From: Sediminispirochaeta smaragdinae DSM 11293 | Lineage (GTDB): Bacteria > Spirochaetota > Spirochaetia > DSM-16054 > Sediminispirochaetaceae | Assembly: GCF_000143985.1 (NCBI RefSeq) | Contig: NC_014364.1 | Span: 4,414,582-4,478,581, forward strand | Direction: 5' to 3' | DNA: 64,000 nt | Notes under the pieces: model-generated | Databases searched by the model: none | Seen by the model: the letters and a program-made list of their open reading frames with translations, nothing else | What the model was told of the DNA's origin: nothing | Shown here: piece after piece, positions 15,641-24,395 of the stretch | Layout: each line of letters opens with the position of its first letter | Position numbering within the stretch: position 1 is the first letter of the stretch | Position numbers and translations under genes: made by a program

Positions 15641-16557
15641 ACGGGTACTTCCACCATTTGATTCAAAAAGGAAAGCTGATCTGCAAGAGCTTCGACAAGG
15701 GGTAAATCGGCTCCGTTCTTTCGTGCTTCCTGTAGAGGCTTCCGATACATATATTCAACTTCCATCGGCCTCTTATGATCATAATCAAGTTTCATACTCG
15801 GGTCATAAGGGGCCATCGTATGGGTAGACTCCAGCATACCCGCAATTGAGCCGGAAGGGAGATTGCAGCCGCAGGCACTCGCCCCTCGAGAAACCTCTTC
15901 CATAAGTTTTTGGGTAAGGGATAATCCATAAGGATTATCCATAATCTCTTTTGTGTTGGCATTCAGGACAACCGAGAGCCCGTTAAACGGTATATTCCAT
16001 AAAAGCTTTCCCCAACGGGCATGATTCAGATTCCTGTTCAGCGTCATCTCAATTCCCGCCTGTACAAAATCGGACTGCATCTTTTCGACGATAGGGAAAT
16101 CACTCTCATGCAATGGGGCGGCAGTAATCGGACCTTTATCGAGATGAACAATATATCCCGGCCCCCGCTTCTGGGAACAGATAAAACACATCCCGCCAAC
16201 CACAACGGCATGGGGAAACTGTTCCTGTAGCTCCTCTTCCATTCCCAAACCGTTTTGTAAGACGAAAATTACCGTTCCCTCTTTTACAATAGGCAATAGA
16301 AGTTCGGAGAGGTTTTCATTTGCCGTTGTCTTCATCGATACGATGACGACATCCGTATCCGGCAAATTCTGCACAGAATCATAAACATCAAGCTCCCTCA
16401 GAATAAAATCGCCCCTTATGGAGTCAATCGTAAGACCATGTTCTTTTATGTGCTGATAATCACTGCGGGCAAGAAAATCAACAGGAAGACCGCTCTTTCG
16501 AAGCATACCTCCGTAATAACCGCCTATTGCTCCAGTTCCAAGTATAGTATATTTCAC
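15637..16557 (-). CDS. 2-dehydropantoate 2-reductase-like protein (PanE/ApbA family)
   Basis: A 306-residue NADPH-dependent ketopantoate-reductase-family protein, which in pantothenate synthesis reduces 2-dehydropantoate to pantoate. The N-terminal ILGTGAIGGYYG is the cofactor motif. The C-terminal ApbA_C domain carries RWGKLLWNIPFNGLS (the conserved Lys, Asn region) and the conserved stretch PYDPSMKLDYDHKRPMEVEY. GTG start with GAGG about 7 nt upstream. No other pantothenate gene is near, so a role on another 2-keto acid is possible. Confidence 0.85.
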   Translation of the reverse strand: MKYTILGTGAIGGYYGGMLRKSGLPVDFLARSDYQHIKEHGLTIDSIRGDFILRELDVYDSVQNLPDTDVVIVSMKTTANENLSELLLPIVKEGTVIFVLQNGLGMEEELQEQFPHAVVVGGMCFICSQKRGPGYIVHLDKGPITAAPLHESDFPIVEKMQSDFVQAGIEMTLNRNLNHARWGKLLWNIPFNGLSVVLNANTKEIMDNPYGLSLTQKLMEEVSRGASACGCNLPSGSIAGMLESTHTMAPYDPSMKLDYDHKRPMEVEYMYRKPLQEARKNGADLPLVEALADQLSFLNQMVEVPV

Positions 16558-16614
16558 AACAGTTACCTCGGGATGGTGGGATATTGTTATTAAAGACCAA
16601 AGCCGTCGCCCAAG

Positions 16615-16858
16615 TCAACAAGAGTGGGAAAATAGGTGCAATCCTTTCCTCAGCTGATTCCAATCTGCCGCCCCTCCCTCAACAGCGGCAAGAGAGAGAA
16701 AACCGAAGAAAAGCTGCATCGCGGCATTACATCCGGTTTCCGTCACAACAGGTGAAGAGTCCAAGGCAAGCTCTCGTTCAAGCATGTCAGTCAAGAGCTC
16801 CCCGCAAAAATGAAAAAGTTCCCCTTTTCCTGCAAAATAAGGATCAAAGTAGTATGGT
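16615..16858 (-). pseudogene. Probable tetR-family repressor remnant
   Basis: The minus strand carries an open segment reading YFAGKGELFHFCGELLTDML, then AMQLFFGFLSLAAVEG and WNQLRKGLHLF to a stop at 16615. This looks like the end of a TetR helix-turn-helix region joined to a shortened ligand-binding domain. There is no start codon with a ribosome site and most of the DNA-binding domain is missing. The frame runs on into the divergent gene only by chance. With the operator-like palindrome beside it, it fits a decayed divergent repressor. Confidence is moderate. Confidence 0.4.
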
Positions 16859-16884
16859 TTATTTAGACCGTTTGGACTAAATAA
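16859..16884. promoter_or_regulatory. Operator-like palindrome before the epimerase-like gene
   Basis: Half-sites TTATTTAGACC (16859-16869) and GGACTAAATAA (16874-16884) are inverted repeats with one mismatch around GTTT. Size and symmetry fit a TetR-family operator. It lies 9 nt before the ATG of the downstream gene, overlapping its Shine-Dalgarno region. Confidence 0.6.
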
Positions 16885-16893
16885 GGAGATTAC

Positions 16894-17778
16894 ATGAGAA
16901 TTCTCATAGCAGGAGCCAGCGGATATCTTGGCAGACATGTAAGCGAAGAAGCAAAGAAAGCAGGTTTTACGGTCAGGGTGCTTCTGAGAAAGGAAAGCCA
17001 AGCCGCATCGTTTTCTTCTCTTGCCGATGAAATCATCGTTGGGCAGGCGACAAAACCAGCCGATCTCAAGGGCATTGCGGAAAACTGCGATATTGTCTTC
17101 AGCAGCCTCGGCATAACCAGGCAAAAGGACGGGTTAACCTATGAGCAGGTTGACTATCAGGCAAACGCAAACCTTTTGGCAGAGGCCGAGAGATCGAAGT
17201 GTACTCTTTTTTGCTATGTTTCGGTGTTCAAGGGGAGGAATCTTCGCTGGGTGAAGCTGGTGGAGGCAAAGGAACGCTTCGTCGATCTCCTTTCTCAATC
17301 GACAATTCCCTCTGCGGTAATTAGACCCACGGGATTCTTCTCCGACATGGCCGATTTTTTCAACATGGCTCAAGCCGGCCGGGTGTATCTTTTTGGAAAA
17401 GGCACGGGGCGCTTTAATCCGATATCAGGCAAAGACCTTGCAGTAGAGATAATTCGAAGTTGCAAGGCTCAGATAGACCGTGGAGAAAGGGCCAGCGAAC
17501 TGAAGATTGGAGGCCCCGATACGCTCAGCATGAATCAGATTGCACTCCTTGCCCTAAAAGCCTCGGGAAAGCAGGAAAAGATCGTACATCTGCCCGACGT
17601 GCTTCGTCGCATAACCCTGGCCGTATTACCCCGCATTACCCCGTTATCGGTCTATGGGCCGCTACAGTTTTTTCTCGCCGCAATGGGTATTTCAGATCTT
17701 GCCGCTCCCGAATACGGAAGCGACCATCTGTCGGATTTCTATCGGCAACTTGCAGAAGGAACGAATGAGGAACCGTAA
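16894..17778 (+). CDS. NAD(P)-binding atypical SDR (NmrA-like)
   Basis: A 294-residue extended/atypical SDR. The Rossmann motif GASGYLGRHV sits at residues 7-16, then VFSSLGITRQKDGLTYEQVDYQANANLLAEA and IRPTGFFSDM. No catalytic YxxxK is evident, which is common in NmrA-like members that act on quinones or sense redox state. The ATG follows AAGGAG. An operator-like palindrome overlaps its ribosome site and a probable tetR remnant lies on the other side, so expression was probably once controlled by a neighbouring repressor. Confidence 0.8.
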   Translation: MRILIAGASGYLGRHVSEEAKKAGFTVRVLLRKESQAASFSSLADEIIVGQATKPADLKGIAENCDIVFSSLGITRQKDGLTYEQVDYQANANLLAEAERSKCTLFCYVSVFKGRNLRWVKLVEAKERFVDLLSQSTIPSAVIRPTGFFSDMADFFNMAQAGRVYLFGKGTGRFNPISGKDLAVEIIRSCKAQIDRGERASELKIGGPDTLSMNQIALLALKASGKQEKIVHLPDVLRRITLAVLPRITPLSVYGPLQFFLAAMGISDLAAPEYGSDHLSDFYRQLAEGTNEEP

Positions 17779-17800
17779 GGCCACCCCACAGAGAAAGACA

Positions 17801-18706
17801 CTATTTCCAGAGCCGATCAGGGTATACCCCTTCCCGAACAAGATGCCGTATGGCCTCGACAACCGCGGGGCGGTCCTCCTGATAGGTGATACCGAACCAG
17901 TGTGCGTCAGATCGAAGCACCTCCATTGAGGCACCAAGCTCTTTGACAGCCCAGTTTGCAACGGTCGGTATGTAGAATTCAGCCTTCGGCTCATGAATAT
18001 GCTCACGCAGGAAATCGGCAAAAATCCTTTCCATGTCGGGCAGCACATGAGGAGTAAACCCGAAAAGGTTCATGCTTACCGGTTCTTCTCCTGAGAATTT
18101 CAGCTCCCTTCCATCCGGTACATAGCTCATGATACCATCGGAAAGCTTTTCCAGGCGGGTGTGCTCTTCCATACCTATCAGCATTCCCTTCTCATCGGTT
18201 TCGCAAATTCCCCGGGAAACGGTACCATGCTCACTAACCGTATTCTTAAGTTTATACCCCACCATACAGTAGCGATCTTCCTCATTTGCCCGCTGTGAAA
18301 GAAAGTCCCCAATAACCTTAAAGGCATCTCTTCCGTAAAAGTCGTCGGCATTGATAACGGCAAATGGTTCGGCTATTTCTTTTCGGGCGGCAAGAACCGC
18401 ATGTGCCGTTCCCCAGGGCTTCTTCCGCTCCCGGGGAAGTGAAAAGCCTTCAGGAAGGTCGTCCATATGCTGAAAAACAAAACTACAAGGGATCCTCGAA
18501 GAAAAACGGGGCAATACATGCTTGGTAAAATCTTTCTCAATCTCTTCTCTGATGACGAAAATGGCCTTGCCGAACCCCGCACGTATGGCATCAAAAAGAG
18601 AAAACTCCAGGATGATTTCATCGTTGACGCCTACAGGCTCTATTTGTTTGATGCCACCGTACCGGCTTCCAAGTCCGGCTGCAAGAATCACTAAGCTTGG
18701 TTTCAT
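17801..18706 (-). CDS. Nucleotidyltransferase (sugar-nucleotide pyrophosphorylase-like)
   Basis: A 301-residue NTP-transferase-fold protein. The N-terminal LAAGLGSRYGG followed by KQIEPVG is the nucleotide-binding signature, and FAVINADDFYG carries the metal-binding aspartates. Members join NTP to a sugar phosphate or phosphocholine-like headgroup; the specific substrate cannot be inferred. The ATG has GGAGG 6 nt upstream. It is transcribed divergently from the large GGDEF-like gene. Confidence 0.82.
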   Translation of the reverse strand: MKPSLVILAAGLGSRYGGIKQIEPVGVNDEIILEFSLFDAIRAGFGKAIFVIREEIEKDFTKHVLPRFSSRIPCSFVFQHMDDLPEGFSLPRERKKPWGTAHAVLAARKEIAEPFAVINADDFYGRDAFKVIGDFLSQRANEEDRYCMVGYKLKNTVSEHGTVSRGICETDEKGMLIGMEEHTRLEKLSDGIMSYVPDGRELKFSGEEPVSMNLFGFTPHVLPDMERIFADFLREHIHEPKAEFYIPTVANWAVKELGASMEVLRSDAHWFGITYQEDRPAVVEAIRHLVREGVYPDRLWK

Positions 18707-18844
18707 ATCATCCTCCGTAGGTATAGGTTCCTTTGGCCAGTATACAATAGATCAGGTTTTTGAACGAGAAACAACGCTTTTTTTCCGCTGACATAAAGGT
18801 TGAAACTGTGTTCGCTCCAAGAGTATCGGTATATACTTATGACT

Positions 18845-21280
18845 ATGGCAAAGCAGCCCCCAAAGAGATACCGTCCCGGAGAACTTGACCGAACACGAAA
18901 TAGGCTCGGTCCGCTTTCCAAAGAAGAAGCACAACGGATGGCTGAACTCCTTGGGGGAGAAGTTGGTACAGAACGGGATGATCCTATTCTTGAAGAACGA
19001 TACAGGAAATTAAAAGAGCGGGCCTACGGTGACAAAATTCTCCAGGCTGATACTCTTTCGGTCTCAGAAACCAGGGAAAATCCAGGAATATCGAAAGCCG
19101 ATGAGACTTTTTTCCGACAGGAAGGAGGAATCAAACGAAGCTACACCAGCCGATTTAGAATCTGGTATCTTGCAAGCCGCCCGGAATTCGCCATCATGCG
19201 AAGACGCACCGCCTGGGCTGCTCTTTGGCCGTTCTCTCATCCGCAGGAACTTCTCCATCCTAAATTCGTGCTTAACAGCAGTGAAATCTTTTATCGGAGA
19301 ATCGAGACGGTGGTGCTCTCACTTCGGGGTATTCTCCGACGAGTGGAGAAGAACCGTATTCATCAACTTCGCAGTCCTTTTTATCGAAAGATTGCCGAAT
19401 CCATTAAGGAATGGGAGATCGAGGCGCTTCACCGAGAGCTTTCACGCATTCAGCTTCATCCCCGACACGTATCTATACGAGATTTTTCCCGGGTTGTCTT
19501 TTTTCTCTACCGTCCATTCATTCAGCTTCAAAAACTGAGTCCCGTTATGATCCAGAGGGCGTTTCGTCACCTCTACGACCTTTCACTCCTGGAACTTCCA
19601 AAAAGAAACCTTGAAGCGGATAGGATGCGGCGCTATTATGCGGCGGCGAGTAGCGAATTGTACTATATCTTTGAGACGCTCCCGGTGCGGTGTTTTCCCC
19701 TTCTGCTTTTGCTTTTTGCAGAAAAGCCGATGCAGTATCGGGAGTTACTCGACGAAAAGGAAGAAAAAATTCTGGAGTTTTTCCGCTTGAATAAGCAAGA
19801 GGTGATCGATTCCCCTGCGCCGAAGAGCGAGGAAACGCCCTCCGAGGAGAAAGAACCCAAGCAAACGGAAACGGAACATACGACGGCACAGGCAACGGAC
19901 GAAGAGCAAGAAACCTCCGATATCCCGGAACATGAGAGTATCGGTTTTCGTCGCAGCCTTTTGATGCTTGAACGACTTTTCCCCGGTTCGGGTTGGATGG
20001 GACTTTCCGATCATCCGGATCTGTTCCCCTATTTTGATCCGATCCTCAAGCTTCCCCAGGAAAGCGGCCTCATACCTCCAGGGGACCCGATGCAGTATGT
20101 GGTAATTCTTACCGCGATACTGAGTGAGTTGCTCTACGGCTTTCGCGAAGCAGAAATGGGAAGCTTCCTCGATGAAAAGGAGACACCTACGGAGATTGCT
20201 CCCATCTTCGAAGAGATCGAAGGAAACTGGCATCGTTTCCTCGATGAACTCATAGAAAAACAGTATCTTGGGACCTTACGTGATTATTGCCGGAATGTCG
20301 AACGATCCTTCGATTTTGTGCTTTCGGAATACGGAAAGCGCATAGAAGCCGACATTCTCTTTCTCCGCCAACGTTATCTGTTTCCGAACCTCCAACACTC
20401 CATCCCCAAATATCTACGTCCCAGAAACCTGCCGCCCATACCAAAGTTTTACGAATCGGTTTCACAACTGAAAACACTTTTTGCTTGTATGGCAATGGAA
20501 GAGGGTGCCCAATCCCTGAAAAATCCGACACAAACCTATCGCTTTCCGGTACCGAATACCCTGAGCAGGCGTCTTGATACCATCCTCGACCAAGGAGAGG
20601 GGAGCCGATCGTTCAAGAACCTCGCCCGCTACTCATACGCCGTTACCCTCGTGCTCGACCGTATCTTGCAGCAGGAACATAGCGCTCCGACTCCCCTTTA
20701 TCGGCATGTAGACCAGCGACAGGACCTGCCTGTTTACTCGGTTACCAGCCTCGATACCGGAAAACTCTTACGAAGATTCGAAGCAAGAAGATCGCCGACT
20801 CCCGATATCGAAGAGTTGACGGGCAATTATGATGAACTTACCGGTCTTGCCGGAAATGGGTTGGTGGAGCGAGAACTCTGTGCCGTCCTGGCAGAAAGAA
20901 GCGGCAGTACGGCTGTTCTCCGTATCAGAAGCGGCTGCGAAAGGGCATTGGAATCGGCGAAACGGATCGAATCGGAATTGCGTCTCTTTCAGGATCAGCT
21001 TTTCAGACTCTTCGGAAATGATTTCCTCGCAATTCTCACCGAAACCGAAAAAGATACGGCCGTAGAAGTGGCAAAACGCATAGCACAAAGACTGGAACTT
21101 CCCGAAAAGCCGGGTCCGGTTATTTCCGTCCTTATTCCCCCGGAAAAAGAGGAAAAGGAGCAGACGGATGTACAAGGGCTCCTGGGAGAGATCGAGGCCT
21201 CGGTGCCTGCGGGACCGCTTCCCTTGGGAAGCAGGATCTACCTCTGGAATGGGGAAGAACAGAAACCTGAGCTGCTTTAA
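18845..21280 (+). CDS. Large protein with a degenerate C-terminal GGDEF-like domain
   Basis: About 811 residues, no signal peptide or membrane segment. The first ~650 residues match no family I recognise; they are rich in Leu, Arg and Glu, with a Glu/Pro/Thr-rich linker near residues 335-375. The last ~150 residues resemble a diguanylate cyclase fold: YDELTGLAGNGLVE corresponds to the D(E)LTGLxNR motif and LFRLFGNDFLAILTETE to the GGDEF region, but the signature is FGNDF, so catalytic activity is unlikely. ATG 18845 lies 7 nt after a TATACT box with no Shine-Dalgarno; an upstream ATG at 18839 is in frame. Confidence 0.7.
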   Translation: MAKQPPKRYRPGELDRTRNRLGPLSKEEAQRMAELLGGEVGTERDDPILEERYRKLKERAYGDKILQADTLSVSETRENPGISKADETFFRQEGGIKRSYTSRFRIWYLASRPEFAIMRRRTAWAALWPFSHPQELLHPKFVLNSSEIFYRRIETVVLSLRGILRRVEKNRIHQLRSPFYRKIAESIKEWEIEALHRELSRIQLHPRHVSIRDFSRVVFFLYRPFIQLQKLSPVMIQRAFRHLYDLSLLELPKRNLEADRMRRYYAAASSELYYIFETLPVRCFPLLLLLFAEKPMQYRELLDEKEEKILEFFRLNKQEVIDSPAPKSEETPSEEKEPKQTETEHTTAQATDEEQETSDIPEHESIGFRRSLLMLERLFPGSGWMGLSDHPDLFPYFDPILKLPQESGLIPPGDPMQYVVILTAILSELLYGFREAEMGSFLDEKETPTEIAPIFEEIEGNWHRFLDELIEKQYLGTLRDYCRNVERSFDFVLSEYGKRIEADILFLRQRYLFPNLQHSIPKYLRPRNLPPIPKFYESVSQLKTLFACMAMEEGAQSLKNPTQTYRFPVPNTLSRRLDTILDQGEGSRSFKNLARYSYAVTLVLDRILQQEHSAPTPLYRHVDQRQDLPVYSVTSLDTGKLLRRFEARRSPTPDIEELTGNYDELTGLAGNGLVERELCAVLAERSGSTAVLRIRSGCERALESAKRIESELRLFQDQLFRLFGNDFLAILTETEKDTAVEVAKRIAQRLELPEKPGPVISVLIPPEKEEKEQTDVQGLLGEIEASVPAGPLPLGSRIYLWNGEEQKPELL

Positions 21281-21294
21281 TACGGCTCAAAGCG

Positions 21295-22134
21295 TCAAAG
21301 AGCAGGATCATCCATCCCGAGTTTTGCAAAAAACTCTTTTCGTTCGCTTCCCTCTAGTCCGACGGAATTACCGGCAATCAGACTGCGAAGGGCATCCAGC
21401 TCCGGAGCAGAAAAATTCTCGGCATTGAGCACAAAATCACGAAAGGCTTCGGAGGCCAGGGGACAAACCCCCTCGACAATCTCGAGGATCACGGCGGCGT
21501 AGGCACGAATCTCTTTTTGGGCGTGCGCATCGAGACGGAGCTTCAGAAAATGAAAGAGGTTGTGAAGATCCATTTGCCAATACCATTCGGTGTAAAGGCT
21601 TAAGGGAAGATCGATTCGTGCTATCTCCCTTGCAATCCCCATATCGAGCATACGGTTATAACCATCCCACACCGCAGCCCTGCCGTTTTCAAGCACTCCC
21701 CGGACCTTTTTCGCAACATTCGCTTCCACAGCCTCGTTCTGCCGTCCCTGTTTATTATCGCTGCTTTGATACGCAATATCTTCATCCTGCGGAAGGTAGA
21801 ATTCCTCCTTCATGATGCTGTATCGTCCGGAAATTTCATTCAACCGCCCGGTCCGGTGACGTACCCACTGGCGGGCGACAAAGATGGGCATCTTTACATG
21901 GAAGGTAAAAACCACCTGTTCAAAGGGACTGGTGTGTTGGTTTCTCATCAGATAGCGGATCAATCCCCGGTCACGGCGATAACTGGTCGTACCACCTGCA
22001 TAACTTACCCTGGCCGCCTCGACGATGCGTCTATCATCACCAAGATAATCGACAAGACGGACAAAGCCCTTGTCCAGCACCGGAAACTCCCTATCAAGCA
22101 GCTTATCGGCTTCCTGATTCTCTAAACGTGCCAT
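21295..22134 (-). CDS. thyX: FAD-dependent thymidylate synthase ThyX
   Basis: A 279-residue flavin-dependent thymidylate synthase, which methylates dUMP to dTMP using methylene-tetrahydrofolate and FADH2. The signature RHRX7S is present as RHRTGRLNEIS, followed by GRYS. Further family features are ARVSYAGG near the N terminus and SLYTEWYWQMDLHNLFHFLKLR. The start at 22134 follows AAAGGGGG. No thyA gene is in the window, so this may be the organism's only thymidylate source (inference). Confidence 0.93.
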   Translation of the reverse strand: MARLENQEADKLLDREFPVLDKGFVRLVDYLGDDRRIVEAARVSYAGGTTSYRRDRGLIRYLMRNQHTSPFEQVVFTFHVKMPIFVARQWVRHRTGRLNEISGRYSIMKEEFYLPQDEDIAYQSSDNKQGRQNEAVEANVAKKVRGVLENGRAAVWDGYNRMLDMGIAREIARIDLPLSLYTEWYWQMDLHNLFHFLKLRLDAHAQKEIRAYAAVILEIVEGVCPLASEAFRDFVLNAENFSAPELDALRSLIAGNSVGLEGSERKEFFAKLGMDDPAL

Positions 22135-22246
22135 CACAGCCCCCTTTCTGGGGGCATTGTAGCCTATCAGCGAGGAGGGCAACAAGCCAGTCAGCAAGGT
22201 CAGAATTCATTGACAGAGCCCCTCCCCATCGTGTAAGGATATGGGT

Positions 22247-23527
22247 ATGGACATACGCGAGGCACATGAACCTCAACAAGAGTTTCGCCTCGACAACGCG
22301 GCGAAGATTTTTCCCTCGTTGCTGACAAAACAACAGACAACGATATTTCGTCTCTCGGCAAATATCGACAAAGCAGTAAACATCAAGATACTGGAAGAGA
22401 GCCTATCGGCGATGCTTGTCCGTTGCCCCTATTACAGGGTCCACCTGCGCAGGGGCCTTTTCTGGTATTATCTCGAACCGTGCGACAGCGAAGCGCGAAT
22501 CGAGGCGGAAAGCAGGTATCCCTGCCTCTATCTACCCTATAAAAAGCCGGGAGTCCTCCCCTTTCGGGTCCTCGCCTACCAAAACAGGATAGCCTTCGAG
22601 ATTGCCCACTTCATTACCGACGGGACCGGTGCTCTCAATTTTCTTAACGGCCTTTTGCTCGAATACCTCCGTCGCCGGGGGGAGAAGATTGATCCCGAAG
22701 GGCGTATCATCGAATGTACAGATCCACCCGATCCCAAAGAGGGCGAGGACAGTTTTCGCATCCACTATGAGAAAGGGGTTCCCCAGGCAAAACAACTTCC
22801 TCCGGCCCTTCAGCTCGGGGGAAAGCAAGAAAAACCTCCCATTTTCCATGTTACGGAAGGGAAGATGGAGAGTGCCGATCTGAAACGGGAGGCTTCCCGC
22901 TACGGGGCAACTATCGGAGAGTTTCTCACCGCCTTACTGATCGATGTGGCACAAGAGGTGATGGTACGCAGAAAGTTAAAACCACGCCCTATTCGCATCA
23001 GCATCCCCATTAACCTCCGCAAGGTCTATCCCTCGATTACCATGCGTAATTTCGCCCTGTCGGTGGAACCGGGAATCGATCCGCGGCTTGGTGATTTCCA
23101 GTTTGGCGATATTGTTGCAAAGGTTCACCATTTTATGAAGATGGAATTCGATCAGCGGATGATCAGGCGGCAGCTTGCCCGTAACATCGAAGGGGAGAAG
23201 AATCCTTTTGTCAGGATCATCCCGCTGCTCTTCAAAGATCCGCTGCTTCGCCATTTTTACGGTATATTCGGAAGAAAGGCTTTTACCTTGAGTTTTTCCA
23301 ATCTGGGGCGGATTCAAATCCCTGAGCAGATGAAACCCTTTATCAAGGGCTACCAATTTCTTCCGCCGCCACTTAAACAAAGCGTCAATGCCACATCCGT
23401 CGCCTACGCCGGTAAGACCAGCCTCTTTATCACCTCGACGGTCCAGGACCGTTCCGTCGAGCGTTTGGTATATACCCGACTGCGGAAGATGGGCATCCGC
23501 GTATCTGTTACGACGAACAGGAGGTAA
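22247..23527 (+). CDS. Condensation-like acyltransferase (alcohol acetyltransferase family)
   Basis: A 426-residue member of the CoA-dependent acyltransferase/condensation superfamily. The catalytic HxxxDG motif is AHFITDGTGAL; FSNLGRIQIP near residue 350 corresponds to the conserved second motif region. These enzymes move acyl groups to hydroxyl acceptors; the substrate is unknown. ATG 22247 is preferred (AAGGA 7 nt before, TTGACA at 22210); ATG 22241 is also in frame. The next gene follows after 4 nt and encodes a membrane protein, so the two probably work together. Confidence 0.78.
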   Translation: MDIREAHEPQQEFRLDNAAKIFPSLLTKQQTTIFRLSANIDKAVNIKILEESLSAMLVRCPYYRVHLRRGLFWYYLEPCDSEARIEAESRYPCLYLPYKKPGVLPFRVLAYQNRIAFEIAHFITDGTGALNFLNGLLLEYLRRRGEKIDPEGRIIECTDPPDPKEGEDSFRIHYEKGVPQAKQLPPALQLGGKQEKPPIFHVTEGKMESADLKREASRYGATIGEFLTALLIDVAQEVMVRRKLKPRPIRISIPINLRKVYPSITMRNFALSVEPGIDPRLGDFQFGDIVAKVHHFMKMEFDQRMIRRQLARNIEGEKNPFVRIIPLLFKDPLLRHFYGIFGRKAFTLSFSNLGRIQIPEQMKPFIKGYQFLPPPLKQSVNATSVAYAGKTSLFITSTVQDRSVERLVYTRLRKMGIRVSVTTNRR

Positions 23528-23531
23528 ACCT

Positions 23532-24395
23532 ATGGCATATTGTCCCCGTTGCGGGGTCGAGGTAGAGGACAGGCTCGAAGCCTGCCCCCTCTGCGATACC
23601 CCCATCCCCCAGGAAGTAAGAGAGCACCCGGAAAAGCCCGCCAGCTTTCCAAAGGATGTTATTCCGCCCAAGCCTCTCTATCGAAAACTCACCGACCGAC
23701 AGAAGAACATCCTTCGGGCCTCGCTTATTCTCTTCCTCGGCCTCTTTCCCATAGCCCTCACCGCAGGTATCGATCTTGCCAGAAACGGCGGCGTCACCTG
23801 GTCCTATTACGTTGCCGTTCCCCTTATCGGTGGCGCAAGCATCGCCTGGCTCTTTGTCAAATATGGGAAAAAGCCGCTCATCTCGGTTACCGCCATGATG
23901 CTCATCGTGCTAATCATCCAGCTATTGCTAGGGTATCGCAATGCCCCCGGCAGATTCTTCCATGCACCGGAATTTCCCTATTGTCTGGCTTCATTTGCGG
24001 CGGTGGAGCTCTTTCTTTTCTACGTCGTGAAACGCAAGCCCCCGGTACTTTTACTGCTGGCTTTTCTTGTCTTCGATGCAGCCCTTCTTATTATTACAAT
24101 CGAGCTGATCACCTCTGCGACGCTTTCCTGGTCTCTGATCGTTGTATCCGCGCTTTTTCCCTTGGGACTCTACCTTATCTATGCCCGGTACGTAAAGAAA
24201 AAGGGACTGAACCTGGCCGGTTTCTTCTTTCTCGACCTCACGGTGATGATGATCGTTCTTAATCTCTCTATTCAGGGGACATTGACCTGGTCATTGATCA
24301 CATCACTGATCTTTCTTCCCATATCGGCGTTCTTTTATGTGCTGCATGTGGCCTTGTTCAACGACACCGACTGGAAAAAAGCCCTTCATCTGTAG
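23532..24395 (+). CDS. Zinc-ribbon membrane protein (DUF6320-like)
   Basis: A 287-residue protein. The N terminus has a zinc ribbon (YCPRCGVEVEDRLEACPLC, four cysteines), a basic linker, then about eight membrane segments from residue ~60 to the end. This matches DUF6320-type proteins, which I recall as partners of alcohol-acetyltransferase-like genes. AGGAGG precedes the ATG. Its 3' end overlaps convergent rsmE by 38 nt. A longer frame from 23388 is an overlap artefact with the upstream gene. Confidence 0.72.
   Translation: MAYCPRCGVEVEDRLEACPLCDTPIPQEVREHPEKPASFPKDVIPPKPLYRKLTDRQKNILRASLILFLGLFPIALTAGIDLARNGGVTWSYYVAVPLIGGASIAWLFVKYGKKPLISVTAMMLIVLIIQLLLGYRNAPGRFFHAPEFPYCLASFAAVELFLFYVVKRKPPVLLLLAFLVFDAALLIITIELITSATLSWSLIVVSALFPLGLYLIYARYVKKKGLNLAGFFFLDLTVMMIVLNLSIQGTLTWSLITSLIFLPISAFFYVLHVALFNDTDWKKALHL

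Noticed and set aside
16859-17124. An intact minus-strand regulator gene running from 17124 to 16615
   Set aside because: The upstream half of that frame is antisense to the Rossmann motif of the plus-strand gene and looks random; only the part below 16858 has protein-like character.
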